A DNA stretch of 64,000 nt from Colwellia maritima (GTDB lineage Bacteria; Pseudomonadota; Gammaproteobacteria; Enterobacterales; Alteromonadaceae), in the NCBI RefSeq assembly GCF_022669015.1, contig NZ_JAKKSL010000008.1:1-64000 (forward strand). Direction: 5' to 3'. Positions 11,275 through 20,607 of this stretch are shown one piece after another. Position numbers and translations under genes: made by a program. The first letter of the stretch is position 1. Each line of letters opens with the position of its first letter. Under the pieces are notes generated by a model. The model ran no database searches and was not told the origin of the DNA. It was given only the letters and a program-made list of their open reading frames with translations.

Positions 11275-11469
11275 TTGAAGTTATATCGGGGCACAAACCG
11301 AGATAGGATTTCTGGCTTAGTTCTTGACTGCTCGGCTTATGAGGTCGCTATCATCAGTGAAGTCATACCTTTAGGTGGCGTTAAAGAGTCAGGCCTCAGC
11401 AGAGAAGGTTCTCAATATGGAGTTGATGATTATCTTGAACTAAAATGTATTTATATTGAGGATTTATAA
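11275..11469 (+). pseudogene. C-terminal remnant of a succinate-semialdehyde-type aldehyde dehydrogenase
   Basis: The 64-residue frame ends with IPLGGVKESGLSREGSQYG and DDYLELK, which is the C-terminal end of GabD-like dehydrogenases. The catalytic domain is gone, so it cannot be an enzyme. A short inverted repeat (TGTCTACA 11239-11246, TGTAGACA 11266-11273) lies just before it. The same remnant occurs in arm 2 at 58298-58492, so it predates the duplication. The stretch 11080-11274 holds nothing else I recognise. Confidence 0.75.
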
Positions 11470-11603
11470 TTAACTTCTGGGCTGTTTAAGCGCTGACTAG
11501 GGTATTTCTTTCTACTTCACTAATATTAAGGTTTGGCCCATTATCTCTTAGGCAGTGAGTCACTAATCCACTCAGTAGATTCACATAACCCCATTACGTT
11601 TTA

Positions 11604-11640
11604 CAGTTAAAGGCACAAATACATGCAGTGCCTTTAACTG
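11604..11640. terminator. hairpin between dehydrogenase remnant and amidohydrolase copy 1
   Basis: Perfect 12-bp stem CAGTTAAAGGCA / TGCCTTTAACTG with a 13-base loop, flanked by ATTTTTATTT on the right. It lies 45 bases past the amidohydrolase stop and probably works for convergent transcription. Repeated at 58127-58163. Confidence 0.7.
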
Positions 11641-11685
11641 ATTTTTATTTAAATCAACAACAAGAAAATTTTATTATTGAATTGG

Positions 11686-13309
11686 TTACATCTTGTCATA
11701 AAATTCTGGCACTTCATCTTTGTGCCACACAGCTGTTAAACCGCAGGCCTTAAACTGCTCTAGCCTGTCCCAAACTAATTGGCCCTCTATTAAGGTGACA
11801 TCTACTTGAGTATTGTGCATATTACCCTGAGGCTCTAAATCAAAAAGGTTACGATCTAATACAATTAAATCAGCCGACTTGCCCACTTCAATACTACCGG
11901 CCTTGTCATCTATACCCATGCTCCAAGCTCCGTTTATGGTCATTACACGCAAAGCCTGCTCAATAGATATCGTTGAACCATAGAAGGTTTCTTCGCGCTC
12001 ACCCCATGGGTTTTTTCGGGTGATCATGGTTTCAAAACCAACCCAAGGATTGATATTAGCGACAGGCCAATCTGTACCCATAACTGCATTGCCACCAAGA
12101 TCAATAACCCCTTTGAAGTTATAGATGTTTTTAATTCTCTCTTCACCGGCCTTAGTGCGAGCATAAGAAAAGTCGGATGGGTACCAAAGTACAGGAGAAA
12201 ATTCTGCGGTGACATCCAAGGCGTTAAATCGCACTAGATTCTCTTCCATTAATAGCGTGGAGTGGGCGCATTGATGACGCATGCCATTAGGGCCATTAAG
12301 TCGACGGGCTTCTGCAACCGCATCAAGAAATAGATCAGATGAACCATCGCCAGTACAATGGGCAATCACTCGTATTCCTTTACGATCCAAATCGACCACC
12401 ATGTCGCAAATATGCTCAGGGGTCATATTCAGGCTACCACGCCAAGTACTTTCACCGGGCCAAGGCGTCGACAAGTAAGAAGACTGTGTTTCGTGCACTC
12501 CATCGAAATGAAATTTAACTGCGTTAGCATTAAAGCGAGCACTGCGATAATAATGGCGTTCACCGGCCGATAAGCTCCCGCTGTCGTTTAACTGGGAAAA
12601 TATCATCTTGCCAACTGATAGCCGCTTCGACACGGAGTGTCATTTCACCCGCTTTGTCGAGCGTGCTAAGCGCATTTAAACGGTGCTCACAAACATGTAC
12701 ATACTTGGTTGCTACTACGCCACGACTGCTCTGATACTGCATGCCTTCGCGGTAAGCGCGCAACAACGCGTGCATAGGAGTAGGTGGCATAGCCCCATGA
12801 ATAAGTGCATAGGCACCATCAACTAAGATACCAGTAGGCTCGCCAGTAATACTGTCACGTTCGATGTAACCGTTACCTGGATCAGGAGTATCTGCGGTTA
12901 TTCTGGCTAGTGCTAGTGCTTTAGAATTCACCATCATCGAACCCCAAGATCGGTCTAAAATGGCAATAGGACGGTCGGAGATAATACTGTCCGCCCATTC
13001 TTTACCTGCTTTGAGGCCTGCTTGGCGAAAAGTGAAATGAACAAAGTACTGGCCGTAAATCCATTCTTCATCAGGCTTGGCTTCGGCGTAATCCACTATC
13101 GTTTGTTTGACTTCTTCAGGGGTTGGGCTATCCAACCCGACATCTAAATAACCTGAATAATCTGGAGCAAGCGTTAGATCAGGATGTGTGTGCATATCAT
13201 ATAAGCCAGGCATAGCAAAACGACCTTGCAGATCCACAACCTTAGTATGCTGATCGATATGAGGTGTCATTGTTTCTCGATTACCCACCGCAATAAATTG
13301 GCCGTCTTT
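11686..13309 (-). pseudogene. amidohydrolase (YtcJ-like, amidohydrolase family 3), copy 1, truncated and frameshifted
   Basis: Metal-dependent hydrolase of the amidohydrolase superfamily. The metal site pattern is visible: MYDMHTHPD-type HxH in LYDMHTHPDL, HCTGDGSSD, HQCAHST, and the aspartate in MGTDWPVAN. The C-terminal AGSIEVGKSADLIVLDRN is typical of the family. The frame breaks near 12570: against copy 2 this copy has a 3-base in-frame CAG insertion and one extra base in ATCGGCCGG. The first ~45 codons are missing because the Tn3-family element at 13310 cuts the gene. The usual length is near 580 residues. Substrate unknown; YtcJ-like enzymes act on amides or related C-N bonds. Confidence 0.88.
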
Positions 13310-13351
13310 GGGGTTCTAGGGATTTTCCCCTCTAAAGTAACATAAATCGCC
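13310..13351 (+). repeat. left terminal inverted repeat of Tn3 element A
   Basis: 42 bases, starting GGGG and ending AAATCGCC. Identical in inverse to 16481-16522 and to both ends of copy B. Confidence 0.9.
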
Positions 13352-13447
13352 ATACTCACCATATTTAAAGGCATACAAAGGTGGGTTACTTCTCCAAAGT
13401 ATGGCAAATTATGAGGTTAACAACCCCTTAAACTTAATTTAATTCCT

Positions 13448-14746
13448 ATGGCTATAAAAAACGAACTATCAATTCTTACCAAAGCTGAGCAGCTTGATCT
13501 ATATTCTCCGCCGCTATTATCACTTGAACAACAACGATTGTATTTTACGCCAAACGAGATCGAGTTAACAGAGTTGAAAAGTATTCGCCTAAGGAACCAC
13601 CGATGCTATTTCATTGCGTTATTAGGGTATTTTAAGTCTAAGCCTGTGATTCTTTCACCTAGCTTTAACCTCATCTTTGACGATATGCAGTTTATTTCAA
13701 CGCAAGTTCAAGGAGGCAAAGGGATCAGGCCTTTCAGCATTAATAAGATGCAGCGTGACCGTATATATCAAAGAATACTGAGGTTATTAAACTATCAGAA
13801 ATGGGACGAAAGTCTGCACTTTGCGCCGCTGTACGAACATCTTGTTATGGTCGGCAAAGCTTGGCTTGAGCCTCGTTATCTATTCGATGCAGCCGCTGAA
13901 TATCTAGCAACGCATAGAATTGCCATCCCTAAATATACTGTCTTACAAAAGCTTATCAGTCGTGTTATCCAACAGGTCAAGAAGGCGTTAAATAATAAGC
14001 TTCGTATTCATGTTTCATCTGAACTACACGGATTTCTAAATACTATTATCGATGACAAAGATGGGCTCTCCTTAAGCCGCCTTCGAGCCGGTGCAAAAAG
14101 CGTTATGGTGACAGAGCTAAAAAAAGAACTGACGGTGTATCATCAGTTACAGCCTTATACAAGACAGATTGATAATGCTGTTAAGGGCTTAGCCTTATCG
14201 TCTAAAAACCAACAACACTTCGGTGAAATGGTGGATTATTATGGCAGTAAACTAAAACGCTTTAAGCGTCCACAGCAACACCTATGGTTGCTGTGTTTTC
14301 TGACTCAACGCATACGGCAAAGCCTAGAGCGATTGGCTGATGGGTTTATTCATCATATCCGTAAACAACAAGAAGCTGCGCATGCGTTTGCCCAACAGGC
14401 AGTGTTTGACTCATGGAGGTCAGCTGCAGACAATGTCACCAAAGCCGCAGAATTACTGCATCTGTTTGTTGATGACAGTATCGACGATAATCAACCATTT
14501 GCAACGGTTAGGCAACAAGCATTAAGTGTAATGAATAACCAAGATATAGAAACGCTATGCCTGTACTTAAAAAAGCAAAAACGCACGGTAGAAGAATATC
14601 AATGGCAATATTATGATGATCAAAACGGGTTAATTGAGCAGTTATTAAGGCCCGTGTTTCTATGTCTTGAATGCCAAGCAGGTAAAGGCTCAGAAGCATT
14701 AGTGACCCGTACTCAAAACCACAAAAACAGAACTATTAGCAGGTAA
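13448..14746 (+). CDS. tnpA: Tn3-family transposase, N-terminal part (DUF4158 region)
   Basis: A 432-residue frame matching the N-terminal, end-binding half of Tn3 transposases: LSLEQQRLYFTPNEIEL at the start, HRCYFIALLGYFKSKPV, WLEPRYLFDAAAEYLA, and a helical middle. It stops 4 bases before the next frame, which carries the catalytic domain in the +1 frame. A normal Tn3 transposase is one ~990-residue chain, and 432 plus 560 residues gives that sum. The same split occurs in copy B, so it is not a random sequencing error. It could be an ancestral frameshift, or a working two-subunit transposase. Confidence 0.88.
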   Translation: MAIKNELSILTKAEQLDLYSPPLLSLEQQRLYFTPNEIELTELKSIRLRNHRCYFIALLGYFKSKPVILSPSFNLIFDDMQFISTQVQGGKGIRPFSINKMQRDRIYQRILRLLNYQKWDESLHFAPLYEHLVMVGKAWLEPRYLFDAAAEYLATHRIAIPKYTVLQKLISRVIQQVKKALNNKLRIHVSSELHGFLNTIIDDKDGLSLSRLRAGAKSVMVTELKKELTVYHQLQPYTRQIDNAVKGLALSSKNQQHFGEMVDYYGSKLKRFKRPQQHLWLLCFLTQRIRQSLERLADGFIHHIRKQQEAAHAFAQQAVFDSWRSAADNVTKAAELLHLFVDDSIDDNQPFATVRQQALSVMNNQDIETLCLYLKKQKRTVEEYQWQYYDDQNGLIEQLLRPVFLCLECQAGKGSEALVTRTQNHKNRTISR

Positions 14747-14750
14747 TACA

Positions 14751-16433
14751 TTGCAAACAATGGATAGTACACTTATCCAACAAAAACATCGTCCATGGTT
14801 AATTAACAAGGATGTTGTTCATCCACAGCGATACGAATGGTTGCTTTACCGTCAACTGGCTTCTCGGCTTAATGGTCGAATTTACTTATCAAACGTCACT
14901 AAATATCGTGCGCTAGAAGACGACTTAATTGCATCGTCAATACAGCCTGATCTATTGGCATCATCAACATTGGAAAAGCTAAAGCAGCCGATTCAGAAGC
15001 TACTGCAAGTAAAACAAATACGCTTAACAACATCCCTAGAAGATGTTGCTCGTCACATTGATAATGGTGATAACCGCAATGTGATCATGAAGAGCCGAAG
15101 TGGCACACGATGGCGACTGCCAGTTAAAGGCTCCCAATCACTTGTCAACAACCCTTTCTTTAAACAAATGATCCCCGTCAGTATTGCTGATGTGTTGCGT
15201 TATGTTGAACAAGAAACCAACTTTATGCAATGCTTCGCACACGTGCTGCCAATACAAAAACAAGTAGGCGCCAATCAGGATGATTTATTGGCTATTCTAA
15301 TTGCGAATGCGACACATCGCGGCGTATATGGGATGGCACAAATATCTGATCGCAGTTATGAGCATCTAAGCACTATACAAGCTAATTATATTAGGCCTGA
15401 AACCTTGCAAGAGGCTAGTGATATCATCAATAACGCAGTAGCGGCACTCCCTATTTTCCGCCACTATCACATCCAAGAAGACGTCCTGCACGCCAGTACC
15501 GATGGGCAAAAATTTGAAACTCACCTTGAGACTTTTAAAACTCGCTACTCCTCGAAATACTTCGGCACCAACAAAGGTATTACGGCCATGACGTTAGTTG
15601 CCAATCATAGTGCGTTAAATGCCCGTATCATAGGATCTAATGAGCATGAGTCCCATTATATTTACGACTTACTACAATCTAATACTAGTGATCTTAAGCC
15701 AGATGTCCTCTCAACCGACACCCATGGTGTTAATCATGTTAATTATGCCTTATTGGATTTATGCGGTTATAGTTTTGCGCCTAGGTATGCTCAGTTCACC
15801 AGTGTGATCAATGACCTATTTAACGTAACTGAAAGCGACGACGGAAACACGCATCTGGCGCTGAAAAAGCCGATAAAAATGAATGTGATTGAAGAAGGCC
15901 GGCAGGATATTCAGCGTATTGTGTTATCCCTTCAAGAAAAACGCACAACACAGGCACTGCTAGTACGCAAATTATCTGGTTATCCATCTGGACACCCTAT
16001 ATTACAAGCTTTAACGGAATATAATAGGCTCATCAAAGCCCAATATTTACTTGATTATATTGATGATGCAAGTCTGCGCCAATATGTTCAACGAGCACTG
16101 AACCGAGGCGAAGCCTGGCATTTCCTCAGGCGAGCTATTGCATCGGTCAATCGTGACCAGTTCCGTGGAAAAAACGAATCAGAAATAGTCGTCTGGAACG
16201 AGTGTGCCCGTTTGACGGCAAATGCTATTATCTACTTTAACTCGATGATCCTAAGTCATCTATTACTGCACTTTGAAGAAGTTGGTGACGAGGAAAAAGC
16301 AGCAATAACTCGACAAGTATCACCCGTTGCATGGCAGAACATTAATCTGAGCGGCACTTATCAGTTCGCTAGTAACCGCAAACTACCTGATTTACAGGAA
16401 ATAACTAGGCCTATTGTTGAAAATGAAGTCTAA
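14751..16433 (+). CDS. tnpA: Tn3-family transposase, catalytic part (DDE domain)
   Basis: A 560-residue frame with the DDE residues of Tn3 transposases: the first aspartate in STDGQKFE, the second in STDTHGVNHVNY, the glutamate in LNRGEAWHFLRRAI. The C-terminal SPVAWQNINLSGTY is typical. The start is either a TTG at 14751 or the ATG at 14760; AGCAGGT at 14737-14743 could serve as ribosome site, so translation could be coupled to the upstream ORF, whose stop is at 14744-14746. The catalytic frame is intact in both copies with only about four residue differences. Confidence 0.88.
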   Translation: MQTMDSTLIQQKHRPWLINKDVVHPQRYEWLLYRQLASRLNGRIYLSNVTKYRALEDDLIASSIQPDLLASSTLEKLKQPIQKLLQVKQIRLTTSLEDVARHIDNGDNRNVIMKSRSGTRWRLPVKGSQSLVNNPFFKQMIPVSIADVLRYVEQETNFMQCFAHVLPIQKQVGANQDDLLAILIANATHRGVYGMAQISDRSYEHLSTIQANYIRPETLQEASDIINNAVAALPIFRHYHIQEDVLHASTDGQKFETHLETFKTRYSSKYFGTNKGITAMTLVANHSALNARIIGSNEHESHYIYDLLQSNTSDLKPDVLSTDTHGVNHVNYALLDLCGYSFAPRYAQFTSVINDLFNVTESDDGNTHLALKKPIKMNVIEEGRQDIQRIVLSLQEKRTTQALLVRKLSGYPSGHPILQALTEYNRLIKAQYLLDYIDDASLRQYVQRALNRGEAWHFLRRAIASVNRDQFRGKNESEIVVWNECARLTANAIIYFNSMILSHLLLHFEEVGDEEKAAITRQVSPVAWQNINLSGTYQFASNRKLPDLQEITRPIVENEV

Positions 16434-16480
16434 AATGAAAGGTAACCCGGCCTCCACAAGCCATTAACTGCGAGGGTTGT

Positions 16481-16522
16481 GGCGATTTATGTTACTTTAG
16501 AGGGGAAAATCCCTAGAACCCC
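16481..16522 (-). repeat. right terminal inverted repeat of Tn3 element A
   Basis: Ends CCCTAGAACCCC; exact inverse of 13310-13351. Confidence 0.9.
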
Positions 16523-17424
16523 ACATACACTCCCTGCAAGCAGTGACGGTGAATATGGTCAGTTGGCTAACACCTCCGGCTTTTCCTTACATGCAGGGGT
16601 CTTCGCTAATGCCGATGAGCCAGATAAGTTAGAAAGGTTATGCCGCTACATCAGTCGCCCCGCCTATTAGTGAGCAACGTTTAAGTATGACTGACCATGG
16701 AAAGGTGCGCTATGAATTGAAGACGCCTTATAGAGATGGTACTACACACGTGTTCTTTGACCCTATCGACTTTATTGGCAAACTAGCCGCTCTCATTCCG
16801 CCGCCAAGACTTAACCTCACCCGATTTTTCGGCGTATTCGCCCCTAACAGCAATCTTCGTGCACAAGTCACTGCATCACAACGCGGTAAGAACAGCCCTA
16901 GACTCGTCAATATAGAGGACGGACATTCGGATAAACCTTACCATGCGCGAGCAATGACGTGGGCCCCCGCTTAAGGCGAGTATTCAATATTGACATCACT
17001 GAATGCGAAAAATGTGAAAAACACAATGTAAGCATCATCGCTTGCATAATAGATATCCACATTATTCAAAAAATACTGAAGCATTTAGATAAAAAGTACC
17101 CAACTTCTAAACAAACAAAACTGTTGCCACATTTGCGTGCGCCACCTGATGAACAATACGGAAACGATTTCACTATTCAACGTGACTTCAATTTTGGGGC
17201 GTAGGCTCCATTTACTGTTGCAAGAGTAAAGAAAAACACTAGTAAATGGTGGGGCTATTCGCGCTTCAATTCCTCATGTCCTTTACCAAAGGCCTGTCTA
17301 CGCATGAAATGCTAAACTAACACGCCATAAAACACTCCCACAATTCGATATTTCAACAAACCAATCTAGTCATAAAGACAGCTGTCACAGGGGGTAGCAA
17401 ATAGCTTTAATCCGTCTTATACTC
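16523..17424 (+). mobile_element. IS91-family element, right-end fragment
   Basis: These ~902 bases repeat 24456-25358 almost base for base. They encode the C-terminal part of the IS91 transposase (ANTSGFSLHAGVFANADE, ERLCRYISRP, GKVRYELKTPYRDGTTHVF) in broken frames and end at the same base, TTATACTC, after which the two copies diverge. The left part was removed where Tn3 element A ends. It marks the left border of the GC-rich segment. Confidence 0.88.
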
Positions 17425-17502
17425 TGATTCAAGCCATGGATTGGTAACTACTCCATCAACAGGATTACCAACTTTTTCCTTTTTCCTTTTTCCTGGCAAC
17501 CT

Positions 17503-18266
17503 TCAGCCGCGGCCGATAAAGGGCATCTTTGTTGCCATGATGGTCATGAACTGGATATTGCTCTCCAGAGGCAAGCTGGCCATCTGGACCACTGCCTGTG
17601 CTACGTGCTCCACATTCATTACCGCTTCAATGGCGATCTCACCATTGGCCTGTGGCACGCCGCGTTGCATGGGCGCAGCCATATCGGTAGCCGCATTGCC
17701 AATGTCTATCTGTCCGCAGGCAATATTGTAGCGTCTGCCATCCAGAGAGGTGGATTTGGTCAGCCCGGTCATGGCGTGTTTGGTCGAGGTATAGGGTGCC
17801 GAGTTGGGGCGTGGCGCATGGGCAGAAATCGAACCGTTATTGATAATGCGACCGCCCATTGGTTGTCGGTTTTTCATGATACGAAATGCCTGCCGGGTGC
17901 AGAGAAAGGCGCCGGTCAGGTTGGTCTCGATAGTCGCTTGCCAGTGGGCGAAGCTGACGTCTTCCAGTGGTACTGGCGGTGCGCCGGTACCGGCATTGTT
18001 GAATAGCACATCCCGGCCTTCCAAAGCGCTCGCGTATAGTAGCAAAAAGCGCTTCAACGGACTCCGGTTTGCGAACATCAGTTACCACTGCAAGGGCATT
18101 GTCGCCCATGGGACCAAAGCAGCCTTGATAGTCTCATTCAGCTGTTCTTCGCGTCGGCCGCCCAGGACCACGGCATAGCCTGCATCAAGCAGGGCAATGG
18201 CGGTAGCGCGGCCAATGCCACTCCCCAAAGACCGGTAATCAAAGCGACAGGTCGGTTCTCTGACAT
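17503..18266 (-). pseudogene. short-chain dehydrogenase/reductase, frameshifted (GC-rich segment)
   Basis: Rossmann oxidoreductase of about 254 residues. Pieces in different frames give SENRPVALITG, GSGIGRATAIALLDAGYAVVLGGRR, NNAGTGAPPVPLEDVS, NNGSISAHAPRPNSAPYTSTKHAM (Ser and YxxxK active site) and TDMAAPM. The arginine pair after VVLGG suggests NADP use. Start at the ATG at 18266 after AAGGGAAACAACA. At least three indels (about 18235, 18080, 18010). The following 36 bases upstream hold the terminator of the esterase gene. Base composition is clearly richer in G+C than the flanking transposons. An old (TTTTTCC)-type simple repeat lies past the stop at about 17468-17492. Confidence 0.78.
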
Positions 18267-18315
18267 TGTTGTTTCCCTTGAATGAACGATGCCAAAGCAT
18301 ACCGCAGATGCAAAA

Positions 18316-18343
18316 AAGCCGGTTACCCTCGGGTAACCGGCTT
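18316..18343 (-). terminator. intrinsic terminator of polyesterase gene 1
   Basis: Perfect stem GCCGGTTACCC / GGGTAACCGGC, followed on the minus strand by TTTTTTG. Lies about 50 bases after the esterase stop. Confidence 0.88.
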
Positions 18344-18394
18344 CTGGTTGCCGGCGCTTATGGTGCCAGGTGCATTGTGATCAGCAATGGCCGA

Positions 18395-19265
18395 TCAATT
18401 GATGCCCTTGCGCTCAACATCCGGCCCGCGGTCAGTACACAGACCACAACGGCTGCCGTAGAAGGTGCTTTCGGCGTTACCATCGTTCATCAGGTGGAAG
18501 CGGAACCATGCAGTGGACGGACCGCGAAAGTCTCCAAGCATTACCGATAGGCTCGAAGTGGTCGGCGCTGTTGAGCTCACCCCAGAATACCTGAACGTTA
18601 GCATTACGGAATACCGGTGCGGCGTTCAGACCTGGTGAAGCGATAGAGTCACGACCGCCGGTCATCAGGAACATGGGTCCGTTTTGCTGACGCCGGAGCC
18701 GGAGCGGTGGCCCAGACCAATGGTGTAAGGTCGAAGGGAGCAGTCACGGTCACACGACCGTCACGACCGGCCATGATGGAGCCGCCGCCGCCCTGTGAGT
18801 GGCCAGTGCTACCGACTTTATTTAGGTTGAGCTTGCCCGCGTAAGTGCCTGAGCTACGGCCATTTTGCTGCACAAGATAATCGAGGCAGTCGATCATCTG
18901 ATCACCGGAGCCGGCGTTGGAGGTGCGAGCTGCGGCGACGACGAAACCATGACTGGCCCAGTGATTCAGCAGGCTGCCGTAGGTGCCTGGTGAGGCGCCG
19001 GTGCCGTTACCCCAGATGATGATCGGGTGACGACGTCCTTCAGCGCCCAGAGTGCGTGGACGATAAACTGTGCAGCTAGGGCCTTCATTGCCGCCGGTAG
19101 TGGCAAAGGGACCTGAGCGGCTGAAATCGGAAACCGATGGGAAATCGCCACCGCCGCCGCCGGAGGGTGGCGGAGTTGGAGTCGGAGTTGGGGTGTAGGC
19201 CATGACGCTGATCGACATCAAGAGGGCAGCGGCAATGCCGACATTTTGAATGTTGCCATTTTCAT
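18395..19265 (-). pseudogene. secreted cutinase-like polyesterase (alpha/beta hydrolase), paralogue 1, frameshifted
   Basis: Secreted esterase of about 290 residues. The N-terminus reads as a signal peptide (GIAAALLMSISVMA), then a TPTPTPTPPPSGGGGG linker. The core has the oxyanion/nucleophile region IIIWGNGTGASPGTYG, the nucleophile in GHSQGGGGS, the acid in FLMTGGRDSI and the histidine in ADHFEPIG, then a C-terminal CGLCTD pair likely to form a disulphide. This triad and cysteine pattern matches bacterial cutinase-like enzymes that attack polyesters. Indels lie near 19235 (A run), 18730, 18680 and 18540. It is followed by its own terminator and is closely similar to the paralogue at 19512-20391. 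Polymer substrate is inference. Confidence 0.8.
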
Positions 19266-19452
19266 AGTGATTTCTCTTCAGTTTGTTTTTGTTAAGGTCA
19301 CTGAGCCTTTGGCGTATTACCACTATCAGGCTCTCAGCGACCTTGAATATAGTCGCGGCAATCCTGTTCAACACTCGCCTATTCGGGTGAAAATTGAGAC
19401 AGATAAAAATAATGTTACCCATTGGGTTGTTTTTCAGATCAATCTTGGCAGG

Positions 19453-19488
19453 TAAAAAAAGGCCAGTTCCCTAGGGGGACTGGCCTCG
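19453..19488 (-). terminator. intrinsic terminator of polyesterase gene 2
   Basis: Stem GGCCAGT / ACTGGCC with inner CCC/GGG pairing, followed on the minus strand by seven T. Located 24 bases after the stop codon. Confidence 0.87.
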
Positions 19489-19511
19489 GAACAGCTGCTG
19501 TTACTGGGCTA

Positions 19512-20391
19512 TCAGTTAATGCCCTTGCGACGGACTTCCCAGTTACGGTCACCACACAGACGGCAGTTGCTGCCGTAGAACGTGCTCTGGGCGTTGTTGT
19601 CGCCCATCAGGTGGAAGCGGAACCAGGCAGTTGAAGGCCCACGAAATCCACCCGCGTCACCCACGGGTTCGAAGTGGCCGGCACCGCTTAACTCACCCCA
19701 GAACACAGGAACGTTGGCATTGTTGAAAACCGGTCCGGCGTTGCTACGGGGTACGGCAATGGTGTCCCTGCTTCCGGTCATCAGAAACATCGGGCCATTT
19801 TGCCGGCTTTGCGAGCTGCTGCGGTGACCCAGACCAATGGTATAGGGCCGGAACGGGGCGGTAGCAGTTATGCGACCGTCGCGACCGGCCATGATGGAAC
19901 CACCACCACCCTGAGAGTGACCCGCGGAACCGACACGGTTAACGTTCAGTTTGCCGGCGTAAGTGCCGCTGCTGCGGCCGTTTTCCTGCACAAGGTAATC
20001 GAGGCAGTCGATCATCTCGTCGCCGGACCCGGCATTGGAGGTGCGTGCGGCAGCGACGACAAAACCCTGGCCGGCCCAATGGGTCAGCAATGCGCTATAG
20101 GTGCTTGGTGAAGCACCGGTGCCGTTACCCCAGAGAATGATCGGGTGGCGACGACCTTGCTCGCCGAGCGTGCGCGGGCGGTAGATAGTGCAGCTAGGGC
20201 CGGCGTTGCCGGTGGTCGAGAAGGAACCGGAACGACTGAAATCGGATACGGATGGGAATGCGCTACCTGTGCCTGGATCAGGCGTCGGAGTGGGCGTAGG
20301 ACTAGGTGATGGGTTGGCCGGCCAGGGCGCTTGCAGAAAGTACTAGGCCAAGGGCCAGACCGGTTAATTTGAAAGCAGCGGATGCGTTCAT
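19512..20391 (-). pseudogene. secreted cutinase-like polyesterase (alpha/beta hydrolase), paralogue 2, frameshifted near N-terminus
   Basis: About 293 residues. A signal peptide (FKLTGLALGLVLSASALA) is followed after one indel by a PSPSPTPTPTPDPGTGS linker. The mature domain is open from about 20320: nucleophile near residue 159 in SAGHSQGGGGS, acid near 209 in MTGSRDTI, histidine near 239 in GAGHFEPVG, and C-terminal CRLCGD. The first open start inside the frame is at 20090, but the ATG at 20391 with the signal peptide is the likely true start. It is closer to intact than paralogue 1. Each paralogue has its own terminator, so they are separate transcripts. The nearest function is cutinase/polyester hydrolase; a plain carboxylesterase is possible. 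Confidence 0.82.
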
Positions 20392-20552
20392 GGAGTTACC
20401 TGTGGGATATTATTGTTGTTGGAATTACCTACAGAGCCCAATGACTGTGTGTCCACAACAGTGCCCTGACGCAAACGAATGTATGCCTCGGTAACGAGAT
20501 TGAAACTCGCCCAATCGGGTGAAAGAGTCATTTTTTAGAATTGAGTCATAAA

Positions 20553-20578
20553 AAACGGGACCCGAGGGTCCCGTTTTG
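20553..20578 (-). terminator. intrinsic terminator of carboxylesterase gene
   Basis: Stem ACGGGACCC / GGGTCCCGT with 3-base loop and A/T runs on both sides; lies 30 bases after the carboxylesterase stop on the minus strand. Confidence 0.85.
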
Positions 20579-20607
20579 GTTTGGCGACTGGTCGGGCCGG
20601 CCGCTTA

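Larger units (their letters stand above)
5764..13309 (+). repeat. inverted duplication, arm 1
   Basis: This block reappears in reverse orientation at 56463-64000, with the same gene order: thiolase, TonB receptor, AraC, dehydrogenase remnant, amidohydrolase. The outer end is not reached, because arm 2 runs into the window edge. The inner end is cut exactly by the Tn3-family element at 13310. Some stretches are essentially identical (11080-13300, 8570-9350, about 6820-7230), others are clearly diverged (start of the receptor gene, 8010-8560, 9360-9800, 10550-11000). Confidence 0.9.
13310..16522 (+). mobile_element. Tn3-family tnpA-only element, copy A (IS1071-like organisation)
   Basis: A 3213-bp element bounded by perfect 42-bp terminal inverted repeats that begin GGGGTTCTAGGGATTTT. 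It encodes only a transposase, split over two frames, and no resolvase, which is the layout of IS1071-like members of the Tn3 family. The flanking pentamers (TCTTT left, ACATA right) do not match, so no target duplication remains; left is the amidohydrolase, right is IS91 sequence. A second copy in the same orientation lies at 34390-37603. Confidence 0.9.

Noticed and set aside
16523..17424. IS91 fragment as a separate functional element
   Set aside because: It holds only the C-terminal transposase part in broken frames and no HUH site.
18395..20391. Naming the two secreted esterases PETases
   Set aside because: Nucleophile motif is GHSQGG, not GWSMGG, and nothing in the sequence fixes the polymer; cutinase-like polyesterase is as far as the evidence goes.
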